NCBI GenBank assembly: GCA_018971775.1
Contig: JAGXAB010000018.1
Coordinates: 22,012 to 86,011 of the forward strand
Length of the DNA: 64,000 nucleotides
DNA from: Cyanobacteria bacterium REEB67
Lineage (GTDB): Bacteria > Cyanobacteriota > Vampirovibrionia > Obscuribacterales > Obscuribacteraceae
Reading direction: 5' to 3'
A program made the translations under genes and the position numbers. The notes beneath the pieces are model-generated. The model saw only the letters and a list, made by a program, of their open reading frames with translations. It was not told the origin of the DNA and did not search any database. Positions 50,610 to 59,574 of the stretch are shown piece after piece. The first letter of the stretch is position 1, and each line of letters starts with the position of its first letter.

Positions 50610-52804
50610 TAAGGCCTTGTCTTCGTTTCAATCTTTACCCCTGGTAGCTCCCGCAAGAAGTGCGCCAGCAATTGAGGGCTCGGATCACCCATACGCAGCC
50701 GTTTGAGGGCCGGGAATTTTTTCAATATGGGAATCAATTTTGGCGATAAGGGAGAATAATCAAAATCGAGGTATTGCAGGCTTTTGCTGCCACTGAGAGC
50801 AAGCAGCTTTTCCGGTGTGAGCCTATAGCTGACAATCTCAAAGGAGACCAGATTTTTTATCACCGCTACAGAACGGAAGCCACCAACAGAAAGGGGAGAC
50901 TCGTGAAGGCAGAGCTCTCGCAGGGCTGGAGAATTTTCGAGCACTTGAGCAAGAGGATCTGCGTCAGAGACGAGCACGGACAGCTTCTTCAACCGCTTCA
51001 GTTGAGGTAGGCCAATCAGGCCCTTATCGCTGATGCTCACGTCAAAGAGCGCCAACTCTTCGATATCCTTGTAATCACCGAAGGCCGACAGGCAGCTATC
51101 ATCTAAATCGATAGAATTTTCAATGATCAGTCTTTTCACACCAGGGACTTTGCTGCCGGCTCGCAGTGTTTGATAATCGGCCCGGTTAAGATGAAGACAA
51201 TCGATGTCACCACGCTGGAAGCGAGAGAGGGCGGAAGCCTGCCGCGCAAAGTTCGGATTCGGTGCAAAGGTGAGCGGCGCCGAGGCACTAAAAGATATCT
51301 TGCCCTGAGCGGCGATCGTATCGTAGGGCTGCCCATTGCTAAAAATGCCAAGCACCGTGTCAGTCGGAAAATCAAACACGCGTACATGCTGGCTGCGACC
51401 GGTATTTTTATCTTTGATCGTCTCCAGGTGCGAATAGGGAGACGTAGACTTGACACCGCCCTCAGTACCATTCCGTCCGACCGCGACCTTTTGCCGGCCG
51501 GTCCCTTCGCTCATAGATTGCGCCATATCAAGCGCAGCACTGGCTGGTGCGGATCCGATCGGCTCCTGTGGCTTTCTAATGACCAGAAAAAACGAAGCTA
51601 GGGCAGTAAGAGAAATTAAAACGACGACAACTATAATCGTGCCGATGCGCTTTATCAGCGGCAGTTCAGCGGCCTGGGCGGCAGCGACAGGCACGGTGAT
51701 CGAGGCGCTTGCGTTGGCCTGGAGCACAGAAAAAGGCTGCGCCGCTGCCGGCGTATAAGGTTTGATTTGCGATTGGCCGCCCTTCAGGCGAAGCAAATCG
51801 GCACGCAGCTCGGACATAGAAAGGTAGCGCTCGATTGGGTTTTTACGCAGCGTTTTAGCGATCAAGGTTTCGAGAGCGGGCGTGATTTTTGCCCTGTCTG
51901 TCGGCGAAGATACGCCGGCCAGGGTGGGTGGCGCCGCTTCTTGATGACTGAACATAATGGCCACGGCCAGGTGACCGGTAAAAGGCGGGCGGCCGGTCAG
52001 ACATTCAAACATCGTGCAGCCCAGGGAATAGATGTCGGAGCGGGCGTCGACGGCCTCACCGTTGCACTGCTCTGGACTCATGTAGAAGGGGCTGCCGAAG
52101 ACGTCGCCAACGGCAGTCAGACTCTGAATTTCGCGGTTATCGCCGCTCAATTTCGCCAGGCCAAAATCGAGAATTTTGACAATATTTTTTTCGCCGGCCT
52201 GATTGGAAATAATGATATTGGCCGGTTTCAAATCGCGATGGATGATGCCATGCTCGTGCGCGTATTGAAGACAATCGCAAACCTGGATAAATATTTCCAG
52301 CACCTTTTCCACAGAGAGAGGTCCTTGGTCGGCAAGCTCATCGGCCAGGGTTTTTCCTGCCACATAATCCATAGCATAATAGGGCAGACAGCCTTCATGA
52401 ATACCCAGATCTGTGACCCGCACCAGATTTTTGTGAGTGAGCTTGGCGACGAGTTTGGCTTCGATTTGGAAGCGCTGCCAGCCTTTCTCCTGCACCTGCT
52501 CGGGTGGTATCACTTTCAGGGCGCATTTATTGCCGAGGCCGATATGGCGGACCAGATAAACTTCGCCCATGCCGCCGCGTCCGATCGGCTCGATAATCTC
52601 GTAGACACCACCGATGATGGCTCCAGGTAGCAGGCCGATGCTCTTGCTGGAAGCGGAGACATCACTTTTATCCACCGTTCGGCTGAAGGTCAAACCGGGG
52701 TCGGTAGTTTTGAGCAGGCGTAGTTTTTCGACCATGCCGTCTGCAAATGGCAGGTCATCACTGGGCAGGGGCAGGGCCTCCCGCCGGACCAGTGCCCGAG
52801 CCAT
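50609..52804 (-). CDS. Ser/Thr protein kinase with leucine-rich-like C-terminus
   Basis: 731 residues if begun at 52804; the Met at 52735 would avoid the 47-base overlap with the upstream gene. Kinase motifs: PIGRGGMGEVYLV, CALKVI, HRDLKPANI, DFGLAKLSG, SPEQCNG and an APE-region equivalent (PPFTGHLAVA). A membrane helix (IIVVVVLISLTALASFFLVI) lies at about 390. The extracytoplasmic part ends in a leucine-rich-repeat-like array (LKRLKKLSVLVS, LRELCLHES, LQYLDFDYS, LKRLRMGDP). Likely an envelope-sensing kinase. In one transcript with the zinc-ribbon protein. Confidence 0.88.
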   Translation of the reverse strand: MARALVRREALPLPSDDLPFADGMVEKLRLLKTTDPGLTFSRTVDKSDVSASSKSIGLLPGAIIGGVYEIIEPIGRGGMGEVYLVRHIGLGNKCALKVIPPEQVQEKGWQRFQIEAKLVAKLTHKNLVRVTDLGIHEGCLPYYAMDYVAGKTLADELADQGPLSVEKVLEIFIQVCDCLQYAHEHGIIHRDLKPANIIISNQAGEKNIVKILDFGLAKLSGDNREIQSLTAVGDVFGSPFYMSPEQCNGEAVDARSDIYSLGCTMFECLTGRPPFTGHLAVAIMFSHQEAAPPTLAGVSSPTDRAKITPALETLIAKTLRKNPIERYLSMSELRADLLRLKGGQSQIKPYTPAAAQPFSVLQANASASITVPVAAAQAAELPLIKRIGTIIVVVVLISLTALASFFLVIRKPQEPIGSAPASAALDMAQSMSEGTGRQKVAVGRNGTEGGVKSTSPYSHLETIKDKNTGRSQHVRVFDFPTDTVLGIFSNGQPYDTIAAQGKISFSASAPLTFAPNPNFARQASALSRFQRGDIDCLHLNRADYQTLRAGSKVPGVKRLIIENSIDLDDSCLSAFGDYKDIEELALFDVSISDKGLIGLPQLKRLKKLSVLVSDADPLAQVLENSPALRELCLHESPLSVGGFRSVAVIKNLVSFEIVSYRLTPEKLLALSGSKSLQYLDFDYSPLSPKLIPILKKFPALKRLRMGDPSPQLLAHFLRELPGVKIETKTRP

Positions 52805-53360
52805 CGGCCGCTGCGGGCGCGACCGTATAAGTCCAGTTGCGATGAGTTTTGGGATCTTTGGTGTCGTTAAAAACCAGCGAAGTGATTTGTGCCTTATCCA
52901 TATAGTCCTTGATCGGATCGACTATCGCTTTATGCTGTTCCGGCGCGGGCAGGTCGGCATCGACGCTGAGATTGATCGGTCCGGCACTGAGTTTATCGAC
53001 TTCTTTGTCGTCACGCTGCCATTTGAGAGTACCCTTACAGCCGGCGGCGGTGAAACCTTCATTGAGCTTGGTGTCGATCAAAGTACGCGCTTCTTGGAAA
53101 GTCATCTTGGCCAGAGGATCTTCCTTGACCGGCCCCCGACTGATCAACTGGCCGATCCAGCTCGTCTGGGCCATGACGGCGACAAGCCCTACCACGACGA
53201 CAAAAATGACGATGAAGGGAGTGTAATTTGTCGCGGGCTTTTTGAGTTCACTGCCGAAAAGCTTGCTCTGAGCCTTGGTCACCCTTTGCGGCGCACCGCA
53301 GGCCGGACATTCGGTCTCATAGCCGTGGAGCGGGACCTTACAGGAAGGACAATCGTGCAT
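52758..53360 (-). CDS. Zinc-ribbon membrane protein
   Basis: 200 residues. An N-terminal double-CxxC zinc ribbon (CPSCKVPLHGYETECPACG) is followed by a polar linker, one helix (FIVIFVVVVGLVAVMAQ) and an extracytoplasmic domain of about 120 residues with TFQEARTLIDTKLNEGF and a Pro/Ala/Gly tail. The pairing of a zinc ribbon with a kinase just downstream echoes the kinase at 24300, where both are in one polypeptide. Possibly a partner of the kinase. Not a known family. Confidence 0.78.
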   Translation of the reverse strand: MHDCPSCKVPLHGYETECPACGAPQRVTKAQSKLFGSELKKPATNYTPFIVIFVVVVGLVAVMAQTSWIGQLISRGPVKEDPLAKMTFQEARTLIDTKLNEGFTAAGCKGTLKWQRDDKEVDKLSAGPINLSVDADLPAPEQHKAIVDPIKDYMDKAQITSLVFNDTKDPKTHRNWTYTVAPAAADGSGTGPAGGPAPAQ

Positions 53361-53413
53361 ACTTATTTATTAGCTCTAAGACGGTAGCAACTAGTAATCT
53401 AGCACCCTTCCCA

Positions 53414-55051
53414 TTACCCTTCAACAAATCTCTGCGTGCCGTCCACTTTTTTCACCGAGGGCGTGCGGATAGCGGTCACCATACCGAGGGCAAGGCCGGC
53501 CAGCAGTCCCCCCAGGTGGGCGAAACCGGCGATGTGCTTATCGAACTGATCGAGGACCACCTGCGAAAGGGCGATGGCCGCCATAAAATAGAGATAGCGC
53601 TCGCGCAGACCTGAGGGCAGGACGTCTTTCAGTTTATAGATACCGGCCCCGACCGCTCCAAAGATAGCCAAAATGGCCCCCGAAGCCCCCACCGCTATCA
53701 GCCCCGGACTGAGCAAAAGGTGTGCCACCCCGCTCAGAACACCGCCGACAAAATAAATCGCCAGGAAACGCACCGAACCAAAGATGTTTTCGGCAATGCG
53801 ACCGAAAAACTGTAAGCCAAGCAGATTGACGCCGATGTGCAAAACCGTCGTATGTAAAAAGAGATAGGTAATCAAACGCCAGTATTGAGCGTGGGCGAAA
53901 GTGTCGCCTGTCAGGGCTCCGGCTGAAAAAACCTGAAAAGCCAGTTGCTTGCCGAGTGGCTGGAAAGAAGCATTGGCAAAAACGAAAACGATGACATTGA
54001 TTGCCATCAGACTATTGACCAGGATCGAGCGGCGCCGGGGTGAAAGAATCTCCTGGATGAAAGCACCGCGGGTAAAAAGTTTCCAGATTTCATCGACTTC
54101 TTGGCGCGCCTGCTCCGGAGCAAATTGCCCTTCCGCCTGGCCGAGATTGTCAATTCTAGCCATGGCGATTTCGATGCGCTTGCGCAGCAGGGGCACATCG
54201 GTCAAATCAAGGGCCTGGGTCAGGCTTTCGCGAGCCTGGGCGATTTCGCCCTCGCGGGCCAGACAGCGACCAAACCAGTAGAGAGAAAGGGCGTAGGGCA
54301 GATCCTTATTGGTCTCGCCAATCAAATTGAGCAGCTTGCTGACCGGGCTGCGCGCACCACAAAGAGCAAAAAATGGCACCAGCGACAGTGCCAGACTGTC
54401 GAGCGGATTGATCGATTCTTCGAACTTGGCCTGCTTCAAACACTCGGCCGATTTGACGTACTGACCAAGCTCGATGTAGGCGCGTGAAGCCATAAAATAG
54501 AGAGAGGGAGACACCTTGCGGGCGGCAAAGCGAAGTTTTTCGAAGTCATCGACGACGCCCTGCCAGTTCCACAGCAGGGCATGGCCATAGAGACGGTATT
54601 GTGTCGGTACATCCTTGAGCTGGGCCGGCAGCCACTTGTATTGCTGCCAGCGGTCGAGGAGAAGGTCGGCCTGTTCTTTTTTGTCGGTGGCATAGTAAAC
54701 ATAAGAAAGGGTGATATCGCGCCAGAATTTGCCCGGATCGCCCCAGAATATATAGGGAAAGACCCGACTGCAAGCGAGCATGGAAACAGTGTCCATGCTG
54801 GTCATGGCCTGCCTCGAGCGGCGGAAGAGATACCAGGCAGGCAGATGAAAAACAACAAAAAGTGTCCAACCCAAGCCCTGGGCAATCCAGGGTTGCTTGA
54901 GCAGGGTGAAACCCACCACTATCAGTAGTGTCACAAGCGATTGGCCAAGCATCCACGCCCCCCAGCGCCAGGGCTGGAAGGCGCGCACCGAAAGCGAAAG
55001 CACGACAAGTAACAACAGGAAAAAAAGACTGTAATTAAAAGGGTCGCTCAT
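53414..55051 (-). CDS. Rhomboid protease with N-terminal membrane and TPR-like region
   Basis: 545 residues. Three N-terminal helices are followed by a soluble region (about 85-320) with TPR-like helix pairs (SPSLYFMASRAYIELGQYVKSAECLKQA, LSLYWFGRCLAREGEIAQARESLTQAL), then a six-helix rhomboid core. The catalytic Ser is in GASGAI and the His in GFAHLGGLLAGL; the HxxxN loop before it (HIGVNLLGL) is also intact. Intramembrane protease that may release extracytoplasmic proteins. Seven bases after nanE and 53 before the zinc-ribbon gene. Confidence 0.88.
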   Translation of the reverse strand: MSDPFNYSLFFLLLLVVLSLSVRAFQPWRWGAWMLGQSLVTLLIVVGFTLLKQPWIAQGLGWTLFVVFHLPAWYLFRRSRQAMTSMDTVSMLACSRVFPYIFWGDPGKFWRDITLSYVYYATDKKEQADLLLDRWQQYKWLPAQLKDVPTQYRLYGHALLWNWQGVVDDFEKLRFAARKVSPSLYFMASRAYIELGQYVKSAECLKQAKFEESINPLDSLALSLVPFFALCGARSPVSKLLNLIGETNKDLPYALSLYWFGRCLAREGEIAQARESLTQALDLTDVPLLRKRIEIAMARIDNLGQAEGQFAPEQARQEVDEIWKLFTRGAFIQEILSPRRRSILVNSLMAINVIVFVFANASFQPLGKQLAFQVFSAGALTGDTFAHAQYWRLITYLFLHTTVLHIGVNLLGLQFFGRIAENIFGSVRFLAIYFVGGVLSGVAHLLLSPGLIAVGASGAILAIFGAVGAGIYKLKDVLPSGLRERYLYFMAAIALSQVVLDQFDKHIAGFAHLGGLLAGLALGMVTAIRTPSVKKVDGTQRFVEG

Positions 55052-55058
55052 TGCACCA

Positions 55059-55832
55059 CTATTGACCGGAGCGCTCGAGGGCGGGCCGATTCAAAGGAGC
55101 GGGAATGGCTTTGACAAAGCGTTCGGTGATCAGCTGCGGTCTGGTTATCGCCGAGCCCACAACCACGGCGTGTGCGCCGAGTTCAAAAGCGCGGGTCAAC
55201 TCCGGCGGGTGCCAGACGCGACCTTCCAATACAATCGGCCCTTTAATGTGCGCGATAAAAGCTTCCAGCAGGGCCAGACCGGGTCCGGCCTCCTTTGGCA
55301 GAGCGGTCTCTTGCGTGTAGCCGTATAAGGTCGTCGACACGATGTCGGCTCCAGCCTGATGAGCGGCCAGGCCTTCGTCGAAGGTAGCGCAGTCGGCCCA
55401 GACCGCTTTGTTCAGTTCTCTATGAATCTTACCGATCGTCTTTTCCAGGCTGAGGCCATCGACACGTTTGCGTCCGGTCGCATCGAGGGCGATGATGTCG
55501 GCTCCGGCCGAGGCTAGGGCGGCAGCATCGGCAAAGGATGGTGTGATATAGACCGAGGTCAGCTTGTCTTCTTCGGGGATATCGCACTTAGTCAGGCCGA
55601 CGATCGGCACATGACTTTTGTAGAGTTTATCGACCGAGAGACGCACCCTCTCGATATTTTCCACTCCCTCGAGGCGCAGTCCCCGCGCACCGCCATTAAT
55701 ACCGGAGAGAGCAAGGGCGAGGATGTGATCCGGATGACAGAGGGGCTCTCCTTTGCTGGCCTGACACGAAATGATCATGGCGCCGGCCAGTGAGGCGATC
55801 ACATCGGCTGGCGAAAATTGAGATGTTTCCAT
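55059..55832 (-). CDS. nanE: N-acetylmannosamine-6-phosphate 2-epimerase
   Basis: Converts ManNAc-6-P to GlcNAc-6-P. 257 residues, TIM barrel: SCQASKGEPL, VPIVGLTKCD, the catalytic-Lys segment GLTKCDIP, TLYGYTQET and EGRVWHPPEL. No other sialic-acid gene (nanA, nanK) is in the window, so its role here is orphaned: cell-wall or exopolymer amino sugars are possible. It is 11 bases after the aldehyde dehydrogenase and seven before the rhomboid gene. Confidence 0.88.
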   Translation of the reverse strand: METSQFSPADVIASLAGAMIISCQASKGEPLCHPDHILALALSGINGGARGLRLEGVENIERVRLSVDKLYKSHVPIVGLTKCDIPEEDKLTSVYITPSFADAAALASAGADIIALDATGRKRVDGLSLEKTIGKIHRELNKAVWADCATFDEGLAAHQAGADIVSTTLYGYTQETALPKEAGPGLALLEAFIAHIKGPIVLEGRVWHPPELTRAFELGAHAVVVGSAITRPQLITERFVKAIPAPLNRPALERSGQ

Positions 55833-55843
55833 TGAGCTCAGCT

Positions 55844-57289
55844 CTAGACCTTGGGATCGAGATTGAAACAGATAAATTTCGGTTGGGTCATCTCGGTGAG
55901 AGCGTAGCGCACACCTTCGAGGCCGAGTCCAGATTCTTTGCGACCGCCATAGGGCATATGATCGGCGCGGAAAGTAGGAGCGTCATTGACGATGACGCCA
56001 CCGGCATCGATACCGCGGGCCAGCTTGAAGGCGACATCGACATTGGCGGTGAAGACTCCAGCTTGCAATCCATATACAGAATCGTTCATGACGGCGATGG
56101 CATCGTCCACGGTGTCATACTTCATCACAGCCACCACCGGTCCGAATACTTCCTGACAGACCACCGACATCTTGGCGTCGGTTTCGGTGAGGATGACCGG
56201 CTCGACGATATTTTTGCCGCTGCTCTTGCCACCGGCTACCAGTTTGGCACCACTTTTGACGGCCTCGTCGACCATGCTCAAGGTTTTGTCGACCGAGCCT
56301 TTATCAATGAGGGGGCCGACATCGGTATCGTCTTTAAGCGGATCGCCGACCTTGAGGGCGGAGACGGCATCGCGGAATTTGCTCAAAAATTTATCATAAA
56401 TCCTGGACTGAACATAGACGCGTTGCACAGAGATGCAGACCTGCCCGGCATGGGCGTAACCGCCGCGGCAAGCGGCACGGGCGGCGGCATCGAGATCGGC
56501 GTCGTCATGGACGACGATACCGGCATTGCCACCAAGCTCGAGGATGACGCGCACACCCGGATAGACTTCACCGCGCAAGCGCCAGCCGACTTCCTGGCTA
56601 CCGGTGAATGTGAGGACGGCCAGTCGCTTATCGTGAACGAGGGCATTGCCTTTGCTGCCACGGCAGGGCGTGAGAATGAGAGCGTGATCGGGCAGGCCCG
56701 CCTGCTTCATTAAAGCGGCCAGCTTGAAACTCGAAACCGGCGTGTTGGATGAGGGCTTGAGCACGACCGTATTGCCGCCGGCGATAGCGGGCGCGAGCTT
56801 GTGGGCGACAAGATTGAGGGGGAAGTTGAAGGGTGTAACGGCGGCGACGACGCCGACCGGTTCACGCATGATGATACCGACCCTGGCATCGCTGCCGGCC
56901 ATGGTATCCATCTGTAATTGCTCGCCGTCAAGGCGCAGCGCCTCACGCGAAGCGATGGCAAAAGTGTTGGCGGCGCGGCTCACTTCGACGCGAGCATCCT
57001 TTATCGGTTTGCCGCCTTCCATGGCGATCGTGCGAGCCAGGTCTTCGATATTTGCTTTGATCAACTCCGCTGTTTTGGCCAGTATTTCGGAGCGCTGATA
57101 AGCAGGCATCTTCCTCATCGTCTGCTCGAAGCATTTTTTAGAGAGGGCAAGCGCCATGTCGATAGCCTTTTCATCGGCCTGGCCGACCGATGCCACTATA
57201 TCGCCGGAATACGGACTTATAACGTCGACGAATTCCGTACTGGTAATCCCATCAATAGACAACGGATACTTGACAATCTCTTGCAACAT
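55844..57289 (-). CDS. NAD(P)-dependent aldehyde dehydrogenase
   Basis: 481 residues. Cofactor site with VTPFNFPLNLV and a FTGS-type turn (FTGSQEVGW); catalytic Glu in LELGGNAGIV and catalytic Cys in AGQVCISVQRV; C-terminal YGGRKESGLGLEG. Family-wide resemblance to non-phosphorylating glyceraldehyde-3-phosphate and lactaldehyde dehydrogenases. First gene of the probable five-gene minus-strand operon down to 50609. Substrate not decidable. Confidence 0.9.
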   Translation of the reverse strand: MLQEIVKYPLSIDGITSTEFVDVISPYSGDIVASVGQADEKAIDMALALSKKCFEQTMRKMPAYQRSEILAKTAELIKANIEDLARTIAMEGGKPIKDARVEVSRAANTFAIASREALRLDGEQLQMDTMAGSDARVGIIMREPVGVVAAVTPFNFPLNLVAHKLAPAIAGGNTVVLKPSSNTPVSSFKLAALMKQAGLPDHALILTPCRGSKGNALVHDKRLAVLTFTGSQEVGWRLRGEVYPGVRVILELGGNAGIVVHDDADLDAAARAACRGGYAHAGQVCISVQRVYVQSRIYDKFLSKFRDAVSALKVGDPLKDDTDVGPLIDKGSVDKTLSMVDEAVKSGAKLVAGGKSSGKNIVEPVILTETDAKMSVVCQEVFGPVVAVMKYDTVDDAIAVMNDSVYGLQAGVFTANVDVAFKLARGIDAGGVIVNDAPTFRADHMPYGGRKESGLGLEGVRYALTEMTQPKFICFNLDPKV

Positions 57290-57616
57290 TTTCTCACCAC
57301 TTTATTAGAAGCATTTAGCCTTGGGGAAGGACAAACTCCGTCGCCGAAAATCGACCGACCTTGAGTCCGGATTCCTTTGCAAGAGGAGCGGACCGGGCAG
57401 GGGAGGGAGCGCTCACTGCCCAATGGGCCAGATTATAGCTAATTTTCGGGCAATTATCAGAAGGAAAAGCCGGGCGCCGCCAAGCAGCCTGCAAAACAAT
57501 TGGATATATTTTTGCTATGCACTTAAGGGATGTTTAGACTTCCTAGTCCGCAGCAGTTTTCAATGGTAGACTGACCTCCGACTAACGAGCACTATCAATC
57601 ACTCGTACGAGTCAAT
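57290..57616. other. Intergenic region between two divergent genes
   Basis: 327 bases. It contains the 12-base palindrome at 57601-57612 and no credible open frame. Confidence 0.55.
57601..57612. promoter_or_regulatory. 12-base perfect palindrome before the M23 gene
   Basis: ACTCGTACGAGT, four bases before the presumed TTG start. Could be an operator, or may mean the real start is further in. By itself not proof of a site. Confidence 0.35.
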
Positions 57617-58948
57617 TTGCAAGACTTTTTCAAGCTCAAATGGCGCCCCCAACATAGGCAAAATTCTTTGAATTTCTCTTCCAGGAAAGTAACCGCCCCG
57701 AATGCCCAAATAGGCTGGCATCGAATCCCCGGCATCAAGCTGATACCGGCGGCAGTGGTAACCCTTTCGCTCACCTGTCAGGCCGCAGTGGAGACAGCGA
57801 GAGCTGCAGACGTCAATGTATCGGGCATATCGCATGCCTCCACCACAGTTTCCGCCGTCGAACAATCGACAGCGATCGAATCTAAAAAACGCCTGCTCCA
57901 GCAAGAAAAATTGAAACTCTCGCGCAAAAGCAGCGAATATCATAAAAAAGCAGCCGAACTGAAGAAAGCGGAAAATGCCGCTTATCAAAAATTGCACGTC
58001 ATGGAAAGTCAGCTCAATGCCACCACCGGCAAACTGACCGACACCAAGCATCAAGTCGATCACACCGAACACAAGATCGAAGAAACTGCCGCCACACTAA
58101 ATACGGTGCAGACAAAAGAGCTGTCCTTGAAAGAATGCGCCTCCAAGCGTCTGCGTGAAATATACGAAGGCAACCGCCTCAGCTTCGTCGAGATGCTCTT
58201 TCAGGTTGACAATCTGCAGTCGTTGCTGGACCGCATGTATTACCAGGAACGTGTCGCCGAACAGGATAAGAAACTGATCGAAGAGTTGCGTCAGAGAGAA
58301 GCTTTGCTAGCTCATCATAAAGAAGAGCTCGGCCAAAAGAAAAACGTCCTGGCCGATCTGGTTTCGCAAATCGCTCAAAAAGCAATGGAAATTGCTAAAG
58401 CCAAGACGTCGCAACAAGACACAGCCGAAAAGCTACGCAGTCAGCGTGCCTTCTACGAACAGGCCGAGCGCGAACTGGCCAATGAATCGCATCGTCTGGA
58501 AAATCAGATTTTCGTCATGGAAAGCGCCAATCACAAGCGCGGCGGGCCGATCGCCGTCGGCTCAGGCTCGATGTGCATGCCCCTGCGCGCACCGGTGACT
58601 TCCCCCTTCGGTTATCGCGTCCATCCCATCTTCGGTGTGCGTAAATTTCACAGCGGCGTCGATCTGGCCGGTCCTAATCGCTCGGCGATTCGCGCTGCCG
58701 ATGGCGGTAACGTGCTTTTCACCGGCTGGTACGGTGGCTACGGCAAAGTCGTAATCATCAGTCACGGCAACGGTATGGCCACACTCTACGCTCACCTTTC
58801 CCGCGCCAACGTCAACGTAGGCGACAATGTCACCAAGGGTGATATCATCGCCTACGAAGGCACGACTGGATTTTCAACCGGGCCGCACCTCCATTTCGAG
58901 GTACGGGTCAATGGCAAACCGAACAATCCTTTGAATTACGTTCGTTAA
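57617..58948 (+). CDS. M23 (LytM) endopeptidase with coiled coil (EnvC-like)
   Basis: 443 residues from a TTG at 57617, a weak start. A hydrophobic stretch near residues 40-60 (IKLIPAAVVTLSLTCQA) is a signal sequence that begins unusually late, so a shorter start is possible. A coiled coil of about 200 residues (Lys, Glu, Gln, Ala) follows. The LytM domain has HPIFGVRKFHSGVDLAG (zinc His and Asp), the YAHLSRANVNVGD loop and GPHLHFEVRVNG. Catalytic residues are complete, unlike some EnvC/NlpD regulators, so it may cut peptidoglycan itself. Probably divisional or envelope-remodelling. Divergent from the aldehyde dehydrogenase. Confidence 0.88.
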   Translation: MQDFFKLKWRPQHRQNSLNFSSRKVTAPNAQIGWHRIPGIKLIPAAVVTLSLTCQAAVETARAADVNVSGISHASTTVSAVEQSTAIESKKRLLQQEKLKLSRKSSEYHKKAAELKKAENAAYQKLHVMESQLNATTGKLTDTKHQVDHTEHKIEETAATLNTVQTKELSLKECASKRLREIYEGNRLSFVEMLFQVDNLQSLLDRMYYQERVAEQDKKLIEELRQREALLAHHKEELGQKKNVLADLVSQIAQKAMEIAKAKTSQQDTAEKLRSQRAFYEQAERELANESHRLENQIFVMESANHKRGGPIAVGSGSMCMPLRAPVTSPFGYRVHPIFGVRKFHSGVDLAGPNRSAIRAADGGNVLFTGWYGGYGKVVIISHGNGMATLYAHLSRANVNVGDNVTKGDIIAYEGTTGFSTGPHLHFEVRVNGKPNNPLNYVR

Positions 58949-58976
58949 TCAATTTACTAGACGGTGATTTAAGGGA

Positions 58977-59285
58977 TTACCAGAAGTGATGATGATGGCT
59001 GTGCACTCGCACTGTCTTTTCTTCAACGACGGCAGGCGAGCTCACTTCTGTGGTGCGAGTGGTTTCAACGGCGGTGCTGGGAGTGCTGATTACTGCGGTA
59101 TTACCGCCGGCATCACGCATGATCACGGCGGAGTCGGGCTGCGATGAGGTGGTAGTCGTCGTCATCTCGGCTACGGGCTGCTCGACAGTGCGTGTCGTCA
59201 CATAAGCGTGATCGGCAAAGGCCATATTAGTAGAGAGGACCATACCGGTTGCGACAAGCATCGCAAAACTCAATTTCTTATTCAT
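58977..59285 (-). CDS. Small secreted Thr/Val-rich protein with His-rich C-terminus
   Basis: 102 residues from the ATG at 59285 (MNKKLSFA), with AGGAG ten bases upstream. The signal peptide ends near NMAFA-DHA. The mature part is low-complexity Thr, Val, Glu (TTTTTSSQ, ETTRTTEVSS) and ends in VRVHSHHHHFW. The His cluster could bind metal but has no known family. It converges with the M23 gene. Function unknown. Confidence 0.7.
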   Translation of the reverse strand: MNKKLSFAMLVATGMVLSTNMAFADHAYVTTRTVEQPVAEMTTTTTSSQPDSAVIMRDAGGNTAVISTPSTAVETTRTTEVSSPAVVEEKTVRVHSHHHHFW

Positions 59286-59574
59286 GATATTCATTCTCCT
59301 GAATCGATAGATTTCCAAGGCAAAGCTCGGACTGTGGTGAACTTCTGATCGCATCGACGGGAGCAAGTAGGGTTAGTTTCCGCTATTAAGGCTGGCCAGG
59401 CCTGTTTTGTAGCCTCACAGAGACAATCCCCCAAACTGATTGCGCCGGAAAACAAGCCGGGATAAGCCGGGCAACACAAAGCCTCGTCATCATCTCTGAA
59501 CTTTGCAAAACTCGCTATTTGTGGCTCGCGAGCAACCTTGCAGCGGCTTTAAAAAGTTTCCGCGCCTTAATCGT

